Positions 1 through 6,025 of a stretch of DNA of 6,221 bases are shown one piece after another. A program made the position numbers and the translations under genes. Origin of the DNA: Nitrososphaerota archaeon (lineage in GTDB: Archaea > Thermoproteota > Nitrososphaeria > Nitrososphaerales > CADDZS01); NCBI GenBank assembly GCA_027886785.1, contig JAPCJV010000118.1:1-6221 (forward strand), written 5' to 3'. Each line of letters opens with the position of its first letter. The stretch's first letter is position 1. The notes below the pieces were generated by a model. The model saw only the letters and a program-made list of their open reading frames with translations, was not told the origin of the DNA and did not search any database.

Positions 1-265
1 GAATTTTCTCTCTAGTTGCCCTAACTTTTTCTCTTCTCCGATCGTCTTCGAGATCCACAAAATCTTGGGAGAAGCCGACTTCAGAAACTTCCAGATTGAG
101 GGCTCTCGCCTGATTTACAAAAGTTTGCAGCTCTAGAGCGGACCTGTATGGAATCAGGGAAGGAAGCTCCACACCTTCATAGCCTAGTTTAGAAATAGCT
201 TGAAGAGCTTCTTCCATGGATTTGAACCCAAAATACGGCAGATAGCTAAATTTCCAGCTTAACAA
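1..265 (-). CDS. Sugar phosphate isomerase/epimerase, xylose isomerase-like TIM barrel (N-terminal part)
   Basis: This is the 5' part of a gene that runs off the left edge; about 88 codons are visible. The translated start shows strand 1 (WKFSYLPYFGF), helix 1 (SMEEALQAISKLGYEG) and the strand-2 hallmark GVEL. A later segment, DFVDLEDDRRREK, matches the acidic, arginine-containing stretch after strand 3 in AP_endonuc_2/xylose isomerase-like proteins. Family members isomerise or epimerise sugars or keto-sugars in the cytoplasm, usually with a divalent metal; the metal ligands lie beyond the edge, so activity cannot be judged. I chose the TTG at 265 because strand 1 follows at once. An in-frame TTG at 277 directly abuts the AGGAG at 278-282 and is less likely, and the first ATG (217) would remove strand 1. 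It lies 38 nt after the aldo/keto reductase stop, probably in one operon. Family is clear; the start is uncertain and the substrate unknown. Confidence 0.82.
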   Translation of the reverse strand, partial: MLSWKFSYLPYFGFKSMEEALQAISKLGYEGVELPSLIPYRSALELQTFVNQARALNLEVSEVGFSQDFVDLEDDRRREKVRATREKI

Positions 266-277
266 AATAAGGCCCAA

Positions 278-282
278 CTCCT
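278..282 (-). promoter_or_regulatory. Possible ribosome binding site of the isomerase gene
   Basis: AGGAG on the minus strand, in the gap between the aldo/keto reductase stop (304-306) and the isomerase. Spacing to the TTG at 265 is 12 nt, longer than usual, while the TTG at 277 has no spacing at all. The motif supports translation from this gap but does not settle the start. Confidence 0.4.
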
Positions 283-303
283 AATGAAAAGTCGCGAATA
301 TGA

Positions 304-1212
304 TCAAGGAAAATAGTTTAGCTTTAGTTTTTCCGTTTCATCTCTCAAGGCCCTAAGCTCTTGTGAGTTTAGGCTCCAGCCTGCTGCACCCGCGTTTTCC
401 GCGGCCTGGGCTCCGTTTCTCGCTCCAGGAATAGGAATGACCCCGGGATTGGCGCTCAGGAGCCAATTCAACGCAACTTGCGATACCGTCTTCCGCCGGG
501 AGGAAGCGATCTCTCCGAGAATTTTGTTCACCTTCTCAATTTGTGCGAGATTTTCGGGATGGAAGAGTACAGCGTAGGTCTTTCTATGATCTGAAGGAGG
601 AGAAGCTATGGTGTATTTGCCGCTAAGCGCCCCTGAAGCTATAGGGGCCCAGGCGAGGATGCTAATCGAATTTTTCTGACAGTAAGGGAGTACTTCTTCT
701 TCGATCTCCCGCTGGAGTAGGTTGTATCGTACTTGATTGGAGACAATTTCAGCGTGTGAAAGGAGCGAACGGGCTTCCTCCAGATCCCGGACTGCAAAGT
801 TGCTCACCCCAATTGCCCTAATTTTTCCTTCATCGTACAGTTTTTCCAGAGCCTTGAAAGTGTACTTGAACGGGATCTGCTCCCACGGATCCGGCCAGTG
901 GACTTGATAGAGATCTATTTCGTTGACTCCGAGTCTTTCCAGACTTGCGGCGCACGCTTTCTGAAGTTCTTCGTATCGCAGATGCTGCCCGTAAACTTTG
1001 GTCGCTACAACGAAATTGTCCCGTCCAGCTTCCTTGAGGGCCTTGCCCACCACCTTCTCGCTGTTGCCGCGCCCGTATTCCTCGGCCGTGTCAATCAAAT
1101 TGACGCCGGCCGCTTTGGAATTTGCGACCGCGTCTAAAATATCACTTTCGACGTACGGTTGTCCAAAATCTGCCCCGCTTGCCTCCATAGCGCCCATGCC
1201 AATGGATGACAC
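304..1212 (-). CDS. Aldo/keto reductase, NAD(P)H-dependent (AKR11/IolS-like)
   Basis: A single-domain (alpha/beta)8 oxidoreductase of the cytoplasm that interconverts aldehydes or ketones and alcohols with NAD(P)H. Numbered from the GTG at 1212, the catalytic tetrad is complete: Asp41 and Tyr46 in LIDTAEEYG, Lys72 in VVATKVYG, His105 in LYQVHWPDP. The cofactor-binding segment IPGARNGAQAAENAGA is at about 260-275. IGVSNF (134-139) and QVRYNLL (160-166) are further family landmarks. At 302 residues it is slightly short, because the usual first beta-strand segment (QQVTLGKNGPKV) is encoded just upstream of the GTG, in frame, where there is no ATG, GTG or TTG. The only near-cognate codon there is CTG at 1231-1233; otherwise the frame is open back to the kinase stop TAA at 1285-1287. 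The true start is therefore doubtful. It lies between the kinase and isomerase genes on the same strand, so a redox step on the same sugar is likely; the substrate is unknown. Confidence 0.93.
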   Translation of the reverse strand: MSSIGMGAMEASGADFGQPYVESDILDAVANSKAAGVNLIDTAEEYGRGNSEKVVGKALKEAGRDNFVVATKVYGQHLRYEELQKACAASLERLGVNEIDLYQVHWPDPWEQIPFKYTFKALEKLYDEGKIRAIGVSNFAVRDLEEARSLLSHAEIVSNQVRYNLLQREIEEEVLPYCQKNSISILAWAPIASGALSGKYTIASPPSDHRKTYAVLFHPENLAQIEKVNKILGEIASSRRKTVSQVALNWLLSANPGVIPIPGARNGAQAAENAGAAGWSLNSQELRALRDETEKLKLNYFP

Positions 1213-1284
1213 TTTGGGGCCATTTTTTCCCAGAGTAACCTGCTGAAATCCGGTTTCTGAGAATTCAGACGGATTTTGAAGTGC

Positions 1285-2745
1285 TTATTTGTTTATGTCG
1301 GCAAACCAGCTCTGATACTGACTTTCGTAATTTTGAAAAGAACCCATATCCGGTCGGAGTACACTCTGATCAGATAGAAACGATTGAGTCGCTTTTTTCA
1401 TGTCCGGGAATTCTCCGGCTCCTACTGCGGAAAGCATTGCAGCTCCCCGACCGGTCGCTTCGCCGGTTCCGTGAATTACCAGCGGTCGGCCCAGAACATC
1501 CGCCTGAAGCTGTGACCATAATGAGCTCCTGGATGCTCCTCCACAGAAGTACACTTCGCTGAATTTGTTCTCCAAGACTTTTTCCAGCTGTTCTAAATTG
1601 GCTCTGACGCTGAAGCTATTGGTTTGCAAGATGGCGAAGGTAATGTCAGATCTCGGGGTCCACGGGTTCACTCCTTGTATCACTCCAGACAGTGGATGGG
1701 GATGGCGCGCGTTCATGAGACTCGTGCCGATGCTCAGTTTCACATTGCTTGCGCTCATTTTGCGCGCCTCCACTTCAGAATCCAGCAAGCCGAAATCTTT
1801 CCCAACGACTTCTGACCACCACTTGAAAACGAGCCCGGTCGCGCCTGCATTGCTTTCAAGAGTCCACCTGTTGGGAACCACATGGCAACAAGTCCAGGTT
1901 CTATTCTGAGGATCCAGCGTAGGTGCTTCAATGACAGCTTGAACAGGAGTAGTCGTCCCAGCCACGGCTGCAACCTGGCCTTCCTCGAAGAGCCCGCAGC
2001 CCGCGACCGCGGCTTCAGTGTCTGCTGCCCCGACTATTACCTCCGTGGAATCTTCCAAGTCTGTTTTACCAGATACTTCTTTTGATATTTGATCAATTTT
2101 TGTTCCGCATTCTTGGACTGGAGGAAAAAGAGATCTGTCCAGCCCAGAATCTTTTATGAGATCTTCACTCCAATCACGTTTCGCTAAATCAAAAAGAGAA
2201 GTCTCACATCCATTGGTAGGTTCAGACACTATCTTACCCGAGAATTTGAAAAGTACCCAGTCGTTTATCATCGATACTTTGCGAATTTTTTTGAAGAGTT
2301 CAGTCTTGTTTTTCTCGAGCCACTTCAGCCGGGTAAGTGCGAAAATAGCAGAGGGCCAGTGTCCCGTAGTGGAGTACACTCTTTCCCCCAATTTTTCTTG
2401 AAGTATCTCAGCTTCGGGATAAGCGCGAGCATCCAGATTCGGAACTGCGAGGAGTTCTTTTTCCTCAGAATCGTAGAACACGTTTCCCTCCCGCATACTG
2501 GTGGAAGAAACGCTGATGATTTGGAAATTTTTCTTGGAGCATTCTCTCGCCGCATTCTTGGTAAGATTACAAATCTCGATCCATACGGCTTGCGGATCAA
2601 AATCAATGGCAGGGCCATCGAATCTGAAGTTAATGCTAGAGTGAACTTTGAATAGTAACGATCCGCGCTTGTCGAATACGAGGCATTTTACCCCGCCTGT
2701 GCCGACATCAATCACGCAAAATGCTGGTTCGCCACCAGGCCGCAT
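1285..2745 (-). CDS. FGGY-family carbohydrate kinase, autoinducer-2 kinase (LsrK)-like
   Basis: An ATP-dependent sugar kinase of the ASKHA fold, cytoplasmic, 486 residues, the normal FGGY length. Visible motifs in order: phosphate-1 loop VIDVGTGGVK (11-20, Asp13); SSTSMREG (80-87) followed by NLDARA (103-108), the pattern I recall from LsrK and relatives rather than from glycerol kinase or xylulokinase; catalytic-base segment GAADTEAAVAG with Asp242; phosphate-2-like AGTTTPVQ (262-269); and adenosine motif FCGGASRSSLWSQLQADVLG (400-419). The ATG is well supported by GGAGG 8 nt upstream. It is the first gene of the minus-strand arm, divergent from the dehydrogenase gene, and ends 72 nt before the GTG of the aldo/keto reductase. 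LsrK phosphorylates the AI-2 precursor DPD, but no LsrF, LsrG or LsrR partner is visible here. A catabolic pentose, deoxysugar or tetrose substrate is as likely as AI-2. Family is certain, substrate is not. Confidence 0.95.
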   Translation of the reverse strand: MRPGGEPAFCVIDVGTGGVKCLVFDKRGSLLFKVHSSINFRFDGPAIDFDPQAVWIEICNLTKNAARECSKKNFQIISVSSTSMREGNVFYDSEEKELLAVPNLDARAYPEAEILQEKLGERVYSTTGHWPSAIFALTRLKWLEKNKTELFKKIRKVSMINDWVLFKFSGKIVSEPTNGCETSLFDLAKRDWSEDLIKDSGLDRSLFPPVQECGTKIDQISKEVSGKTDLEDSTEVIVGAADTEAAVAGCGLFEEGQVAAVAGTTTPVQAVIEAPTLDPQNRTWTCCHVVPNRWTLESNAGATGLVFKWWSEVVGKDFGLLDSEVEARKMSASNVKLSIGTSLMNARHPHPLSGVIQGVNPWTPRSDITFAILQTNSFSVRANLEQLEKVLENKFSEVYFCGGASRSSLWSQLQADVLGRPLVIHGTGEATGRGAAMLSAVGAGEFPDMKKATQSFLSDQSVLRPDMGSFQNYESQYQSWFADINK

Positions 2746-2753
2746 TAAATTGC

Positions 2754-2758
2754 CCTCC
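2754..2758 (-). promoter_or_regulatory. Ribosome binding site of the FGGY kinase
   Basis: GGAGG on the minus strand, 8 nt before the ATG at 2745. It fixes the kinase start and implies that its transcript begins upstream of about 2760. Confidence 0.75.
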
Positions 2759-2766
2759 GCACGTGA

Positions 2767-2774
2767 TTATATAA
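2767..2774. promoter_or_regulatory. Palindromic TATA element of the divergent promoter region
   Basis: TTATATAA, a perfect 8-bp palindrome, sits in the 69-bp gap between the two divergent genes. Read on the plus strand as an archaeal TATA box, it predicts a start site about 26 nt downstream (near 2797), giving the dehydrogenase a leader of about 18 nt that just includes the GGTGA at 2800-2804. Read on the minus strand, the same box would start transcription at about 2744, too late to include the kinase GGAGG. The kinase may instead use an AT-rich stretch at 2803-2810 (minus: GTTTATTC) as its box. The minus strand also reads TATAAT at 2766-2771, a bacterial -10 consensus, but the hexamer 17 nt upstream (CGCCAT) is not a -35. 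The adjoining CACGTG (2760-2765) is another palindrome. Confidence 0.5.
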
Positions 2775-2775
2775 A

Positions 2776-2796
2776 CCCGCAAACTCCCATGGCGGG
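2776..2796. repeat. Short inverted repeat, possible operator
   Basis: CCCGC (2776-2780) and GCGGG (2792-2796) form an inverted repeat with an 11-nt spacer between the TATA element and the predicted plus-strand start site. The two half-sites are about 16 bp apart centre to centre. A dimeric repressor bound here could block the plus promoter. The arms are only 5 bp, so chance occurrence is possible. Confidence 0.25.
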
Positions 2797-2799
2797 GCT

Positions 2800-2804
2800 G
2801 GTGA
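2800..2804 (+). promoter_or_regulatory. Ribosome binding site of the 2-hydroxyacid dehydrogenase
   Basis: GGTGA, complementary to the usual 3' end of 16S rRNA, lies 10 nt before the ATG at 2815. It supports that start. Confidence 0.5.
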
Positions 2805-2814
2805 ATAAACGGCA

Positions 2815-3858
2815 ATGAAAAAAATCCTCGTCGCAGGCGATCTGTACGTCCCGGCCAATACTTTTCGAGAAGCGTTTTCCTTTCTCTTGTCTGAAAATCA
2901 ATTTCGCTTTTTTCAGATGGACGAGACCGATCGCCTAGTTCCCTCGACGGAATCCGAGAAATCCATCAGAGAATATTCAGGAAACCCAAAGCAGATCGCG
3001 CGGGAGCTGAAAGATGAGGAGGTTCTGGTCGTCCACGACGCGCCCGTTACGGATGATGTGATGGACGTTTCCAAGGAATTGAAATTGATCTGCTGTGCCC
3101 GAGGGGGCCCGGTCAACATAGATCTGCTCGCCGCCACCAACCGAGGGATCCGGGTGGTCTCTTCACCAGGGCGCAATGCCGAAGCCGTCTCAGACTACGT
3201 ACTGGGCGTGATGATCGTACTAGCTAGAAATCTTTCGCTTGCAAATATTTTCGTGCGGGAGAAAAGGAAGTTTGATCGCGCGACCTTTGACAGCTTCTTC
3301 GGCCACGAGCTCCGCGGGAAAACTCTCGGGCTGATCGGTTACGGAAACGTGGGCTCGAGGGTCGCAAAAAGGGCTCTTGCCTTCGGGATGTCGATCCTGG
3401 TGTATGATCCGTTTATTGACAAAGCAAAGATTGAAGCGCCAGGGATTGGAACTACTGAACTCGATACTTTGTTGTCGACAAGTGATTTTGTCTCAATCCA
3501 TGCCAGAGAAGGGAAGGAAAACGACGACATGATCGGGAAAAAACAGTTTGAGCTGATGAAGCAAACCGCGTACTTCATCAATTCGGCGAGGGGGAGTCTC
3601 GTAGATGAAGCTGCGCTTGCAGATGCAGTGATTAACAAGAAAATCGCGGGTGCGGCCTTGGATGTCGTCAAGAAGGAACCCATCTCCCCCGATAATCCGC
3701 TTGCTTCCCTTGACGCCGTGTTTATCACGCCTCACATCGCCGGCGCGTCCAGAGAAGTCCCGCTTCGAGGGGCAGAGATCATTGCAAGGCAGATTTCCAA
3801 TTACATTAACGGAGAACGACTCGAAGGAGTAATAAATCCCGAGGCGCTTTCCAAATAG
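2815..3858 (+). CDS. D-2-hydroxyacid dehydrogenase, NAD-dependent (phosphoglycerate dehydrogenase-like)
   Basis: A cytoplasmic 347-residue D-isomer-specific 2-hydroxyacid dehydrogenase that reversibly oxidises a 2-hydroxyacid to the 2-keto acid. The Rossmann dinucleotide loop GYGNVG is at 175-180, with Asp198 (LVYDPF) at the end of the next strand, which favours NAD over NADP. The catalytic trio is complete: Arg259 (NSARGSLVDE), Glu288 (DVVKKEP) and His307 (TPHIAGAS), with the 29-residue Arg-Glu spacing I recall from E. coli SerA. The substrate loop reads CARGGPVNID (94-103) instead of the common GVGVDNID type. There is no C-terminal ACT domain, so it is not a serine-regulated SerA of the E. 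coli kind. The start is supported by GGTGA at 2800-2804. It is the first gene of the plus arm and diverges from an LsrK-like kinase. A sugar acid or phosphorylated sugar acid is a more plausible substrate than 3-phosphoglycerate, though that is inference. Confidence 0.93.
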   Translation: MKKILVAGDLYVPANTFREAFSFLLSENQFRFFQMDETDRLVPSTESEKSIREYSGNPKQIARELKDEEVLVVHDAPVTDDVMDVSKELKLICCARGGPVNIDLLAATNRGIRVVSSPGRNAEAVSDYVLGVMIVLARNLSLANIFVREKRKFDRATFDSFFGHELRGKTLGLIGYGNVGSRVAKRALAFGMSILVYDPFIDKAKIEAPGIGTTELDTLLSTSDFVSIHAREGKENDDMIGKKQFELMKQTAYFINSARGSLVDEAALADAVINKKIAGAALDVVKKEPISPDNPLASLDAVFITPHIAGASREVPLRGAEIIARQISNYINGERLEGVINPEALSK

Positions 3859-3941
3859 GCGGCGTTGAAAAGACTCGGAGTACCCGTCCAGAAGGGGCAT
3901 GATGAGCTGCCCAGGGGTTTGCCCTAAAACTCTAAAGTGGA
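3859..3941. other. Intergenic gap before oppD with a small hairpin
   Basis: This 83-nt gap separates the dehydrogenase and oppD on the same strand. It holds an inverted repeat GGGCA (3895-3899) / TGCCC (3908-3912) with an 8-nt loop, followed by a second small GGG/CCC pair (3915-3917 with 3922-3924). No T-tract follows, so it is not an evident terminator. No good ribosome binding site or TATA box precedes the oppD ATG. oppD is probably reached by readthrough from the dehydrogenase gene. Confidence 0.4.
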
Positions 3942-5027
3942 ATGTCTGTTTTGTCTGAGAAAAATCTGCTTTCTGTTAGAGACCTTAGCATTGAATACGC
4001 GGCTTCTGAAGGAAAGCTCACGGCCGTAGACAGAGTTAGCCTAGAGGTTCCTCCCAACAAATTGCTCGCCGTCGTAGGCGAGTCGGGCTGCGGCAAGTCC
4101 ACCTTGGGGCTATCCATCATCGGTCTCCTCCCAATTCCGCCGGCGAAGATCTCAGGCGGCTCAATCAACTACAAAGACACGGATCTCGTCCCCCTCAGCG
4201 ATAAGGAACGAAGGGAGTACCGGGGGACCGAAATCGCTATGATCTTTCTGGAACCTCTCACGAGTTTGAATCCTGTTTACAAGGTGGGCGACCAGATTGC
4301 GGAGGCTATCTACGTGAGGGAGGTGCGCCGCTCCAAAAAAGCCTCCAAGGCTCCCGAGAGCGATTTCATGCAGAAAACGTACAACTCTCGTTGGGTGGTG
4401 TCCTCATGGTTTGCTCGGTTTAGGCGGCGCCTGACCTCCGAACTGCGAAGTGAAATTATCGAGTCCCTGAAACTCGTTAGAATAGCAGACCCTGAGCAGA
4501 TCGTTGAAAGGTATCCCTTTGAGCTCTCGGGCGGCATGAGGCAGAGGGTAATGATTGCGATGGCGCTGTCCCAAAAGCCATCGTTGCTTGTTGCGGATGA
4601 ACCGACCACGGCGCTCGACGTGACCACGCAGGCGCAGGTGTTGAAATTAATGAAGGAGCTCATGGACGAAGTGAAGACGAGCATCTTTCTAGTTACTCAC
4701 GATTTGGCAGTGGCAAGCCAGGTAGCAGATCAGATCATAGTAATGTACGCTGGAGAGATTGTGGAAATCGCCAACGTGTATGATCTTTTTTCAGATCCAC
4801 TGCATCCGTACAGCAAGGGCCTCCTCTCATGCATTCCGACCGGATCGAAGGACGACACAAACTTGGAACCAATTCCGGGTAGTGTACCCAATCTCCTCTT
4901 CCCGCCCATTGGATGCAGGTTTGCGCCCAGGTGCCCCTTCGTCATGAAGATTTGCAAAGAAAAACGCCCTAAATTAATCGAGGCGAAGAAAGAACATATG
5001 GTGGAGTGTTTTCTCTATGGAAGCTAG
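3942..5027 (+). CDS. oppD: Opp/Dpp-family ABC importer ATP-binding subunit, OppD type
   Basis: One of two nucleotide-binding subunits of a peptide/nickel/oligosaccharide-family (Opp/Dpp) importer, at the cytoplasmic face of the membrane. It has Walker A GESGCGKS (46-53), signature LSGGMRQR (195-202), Walker B LLVADEP (215-221, Glu220), D-loop TALD (223-226) and switch His253. The C-terminal oligo_HPY extension starts at DPLHPYSKGLL (285-295), with four cysteines (325, 331, 338, 356) in the pattern that binds an iron-sulfur cluster in some family members. Two oddities: the Q-loop reads IFLEPLTSLNP, so Leu103 replaces the near-invariant Gln; and about 34 extra residues, basic and aromatic, lie between Q-loop and signature (about 127-170). 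Length is 361. An in-frame stop at 3933-3935 rules out an upstream start; TTG at 3951 is the only close alternative. No ribosome binding site is evident. Permease and binding-protein genes are not in the window. In archaea this family often imports oligosaccharides, which fits the sugar genes around it. Confidence 0.93.
   Translation: MSVLSEKNLLSVRDLSIEYAASEGKLTAVDRVSLEVPPNKLLAVVGESGCGKSTLGLSIIGLLPIPPAKISGGSINYKDTDLVPLSDKERREYRGTEIAMIFLEPLTSLNPVYKVGDQIAEAIYVREVRRSKKASKAPESDFMQKTYNSRWVVSSWFARFRRRLTSELRSEIIESLKLVRIADPEQIVERYPFELSGGMRQRVMIAMALSQKPSLLVADEPTTALDVTTQAQVLKLMKELMDEVKTSIFLVTHDLAVASQVADQIIVMYAGEIVEIANVYDLFSDPLHPYSKGLLSCIPTGSKDDTNLEPIPGSVPNLLFPPIGCRFAPRCPFVMKICKEKRPKLIEAKKEHMVECFLYGS
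5000..5006 (+). promoter_or_regulatory. Ribosome binding site of oppF
   Basis: GGTGGAG inside the end of oppD, 10 nt before the oppF ATG at 5017. It supports that start and translational coupling of the pair. Confidence 0.45.
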
Positions 5028-6018
5028 CTTAGATCCCGACGGCCCAATACTGACAACCGTATCACTCTCCAAATATTATCCCATTCGTAGGAAATTCCTT
5101 TCTCGGGCACCTAGAAGATTCGTCAGGGCGGTGGATGATGTCTCGATCCAACTTCCTAGAAGAAAAACTACCGCAGTGGTGGGGGAATCAGGTTGCGGAA
5201 AAACAACGCTTGCACGCACTGTGACGATGCTCGTTCCGCCCACGAAGGGGCAGGTATTCTTTGAGGGTAAAGAGATCAGTCAGCGGAAAAATCAGAACTG
5301 GAAAGAGATCTACAGGGACATCCAGATGGTCTTCCAGGATCCCGATTCTTCCCTTGACCCCAGGTTCAAGGTGAAGGAGTCGGTAGGCGAACCCCTCCGC
5401 GGGTTGCTGGGAGCAAACGGCGAGGTCACAAAGCAACAAGTGGACGAGAGCCTCGCGGCCGTGGGACTTTCCGCAGAACAAGCAGACAGGCTTCCCGGAC
5501 AGCTGAGCGGAGGGCAGAAGCAGAGGGTCGCAATTGCCAGAGCGATCGCCACAAAGCCCAAACTGGTCGTACTGGACGAACCGACCAGCGCCCTCGATGC
5601 CTCAGTGCAGGCCCAGATTCTGAAGCTTCTTCTTAGCCTTCAGAGAAAATTCGAGTTGTCATACATGTTGATCACTCACAACATAGCTGTCGCCCAGTAT
5701 TTGTCGGACAACATTGCTGTAATGTATACGGGGAACCTCGTAGAGTACGGCCCCACCAAATCAGTGCTGCAAAAACCCAGGCATCCCTATACCATTACTC
5801 TGATCGCGTCCGCACCCATTCCCAATCCCTGGAAGCGAAATCTCCTGACCGCGGAAATCAAGGGGGAGGTTCCGAGCGCGATCAATCCGCCGTCCGGGTG
5901 CAGGTTCCACCCCAGATGTCCGTACGCCGAAAAAATTTGCGCCGAAGTAAACCCGCAACTTGAGCCGGTCTCTCCCGGCCACTACGTCGCATGCCACTTC
6001 GTCAACAAGACAGCCTGA
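5017..6018 (+). CDS. oppF: Opp/Dpp-family ABC importer ATP-binding subunit, OppF type
   Basis: The partner ATPase of the OppD-type protein, 333 residues. It carries Walker A GESGCGKT (56-63), a normal Q-loop MVFQDPDSSLDP (Gln107), signature LSGGQKQR (163-170), Walker B LVVLDEP (183-189, Glu188), D-loop SALD (191-194) and switch His221. The residue after the switch His is Asn222, where most relatives have Asp. The oligo_HPY tail begins at HPYTITLIASAP (256-267) and has four cysteines (295, 301, 308, 326) in the same arrangement as OppD. The N-terminus (LSKYYPI, then basic residues before FVRAVDDVS) is typical of OppF/DppF. The ATG overlaps the last 11 nt of oppD, which indicates coupled translation and stoichiometric production. 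With both ATPases present and each holding a complete Walker B and signature, a heterodimeric motor is expected; the odd Q-loop is confined to OppD. Substrate unknown. Confidence 0.95.
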   Translation: MEASLDPDGPILTTVSLSKYYPIRRKFLSRAPRRFVRAVDDVSIQLPRRKTTAVVGESGCGKTTLARTVTMLVPPTKGQVFFEGKEISQRKNQNWKEIYRDIQMVFQDPDSSLDPRFKVKESVGEPLRGLLGANGEVTKQQVDESLAAVGLSAEQADRLPGQLSGGQKQRVAIARAIATKPKLVVLDEPTSALDASVQAQILKLLLSLQRKFELSYMLITHNIAVAQYLSDNIAVMYTGNLVEYGPTKSVLQKPRHPYTITLIASAPIPNPWKRNLLTAEIKGEVPSAINPPSGCRFHPRCPYAEKICAEVNPQLEPVSPGHYVACHFVNKTA

Positions 6019-6025
6019 GAACGGT

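Noticed and set aside
1222..1224. An ATG in GGAAAAAATGGCC as the aldo/keto reductase start, which would require a frameshift in the A6 run.
   Set aside because: That ATG is in another frame; the reductase frame reads LGKNGPKVSS without interruption through the A6 run, so no indel needs to be invoked.
898..1246. Two plus-strand frames of about 80 codons opposite the aldo/keto reductase.
   Set aside because: They are antisense to a gene with a complete catalytic tetrad and show no domain features or ribosome binding sites.
2766..2771. TATAAT on the minus strand as a bacterial -10 box for the kinase.
   Set aside because: There is no -35-like hexamer at 17 nt, and the start site would fall at about 2759, almost on top of the GGAGG. 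Kept only as a weak alternative.
3339..3900. Minus-strand frames of about 130 codons opposite the dehydrogenase.
   Set aside because: The plus-strand gene has every catalytic residue; the antisense products are low-complexity and unlike any family I know.
3895..3924. GC-rich inverted repeats read as a terminator after the dehydrogenase gene.
   Set aside because: The stems are only 3-5 bp and no T-tract follows; oppD has no promoter of its own, so termination here would leave it untranscribed.
3899..3958. A 19-codon reading frame (ATG ATG AGC TGC...) before oppD that overlaps its first 17 nt and could couple translation.
   Set aside because: The purine run AAGGGG is only 1-4 nt from its two ATGs, the peptide has no recognisable feature, and a frame of this length arises easily by chance.
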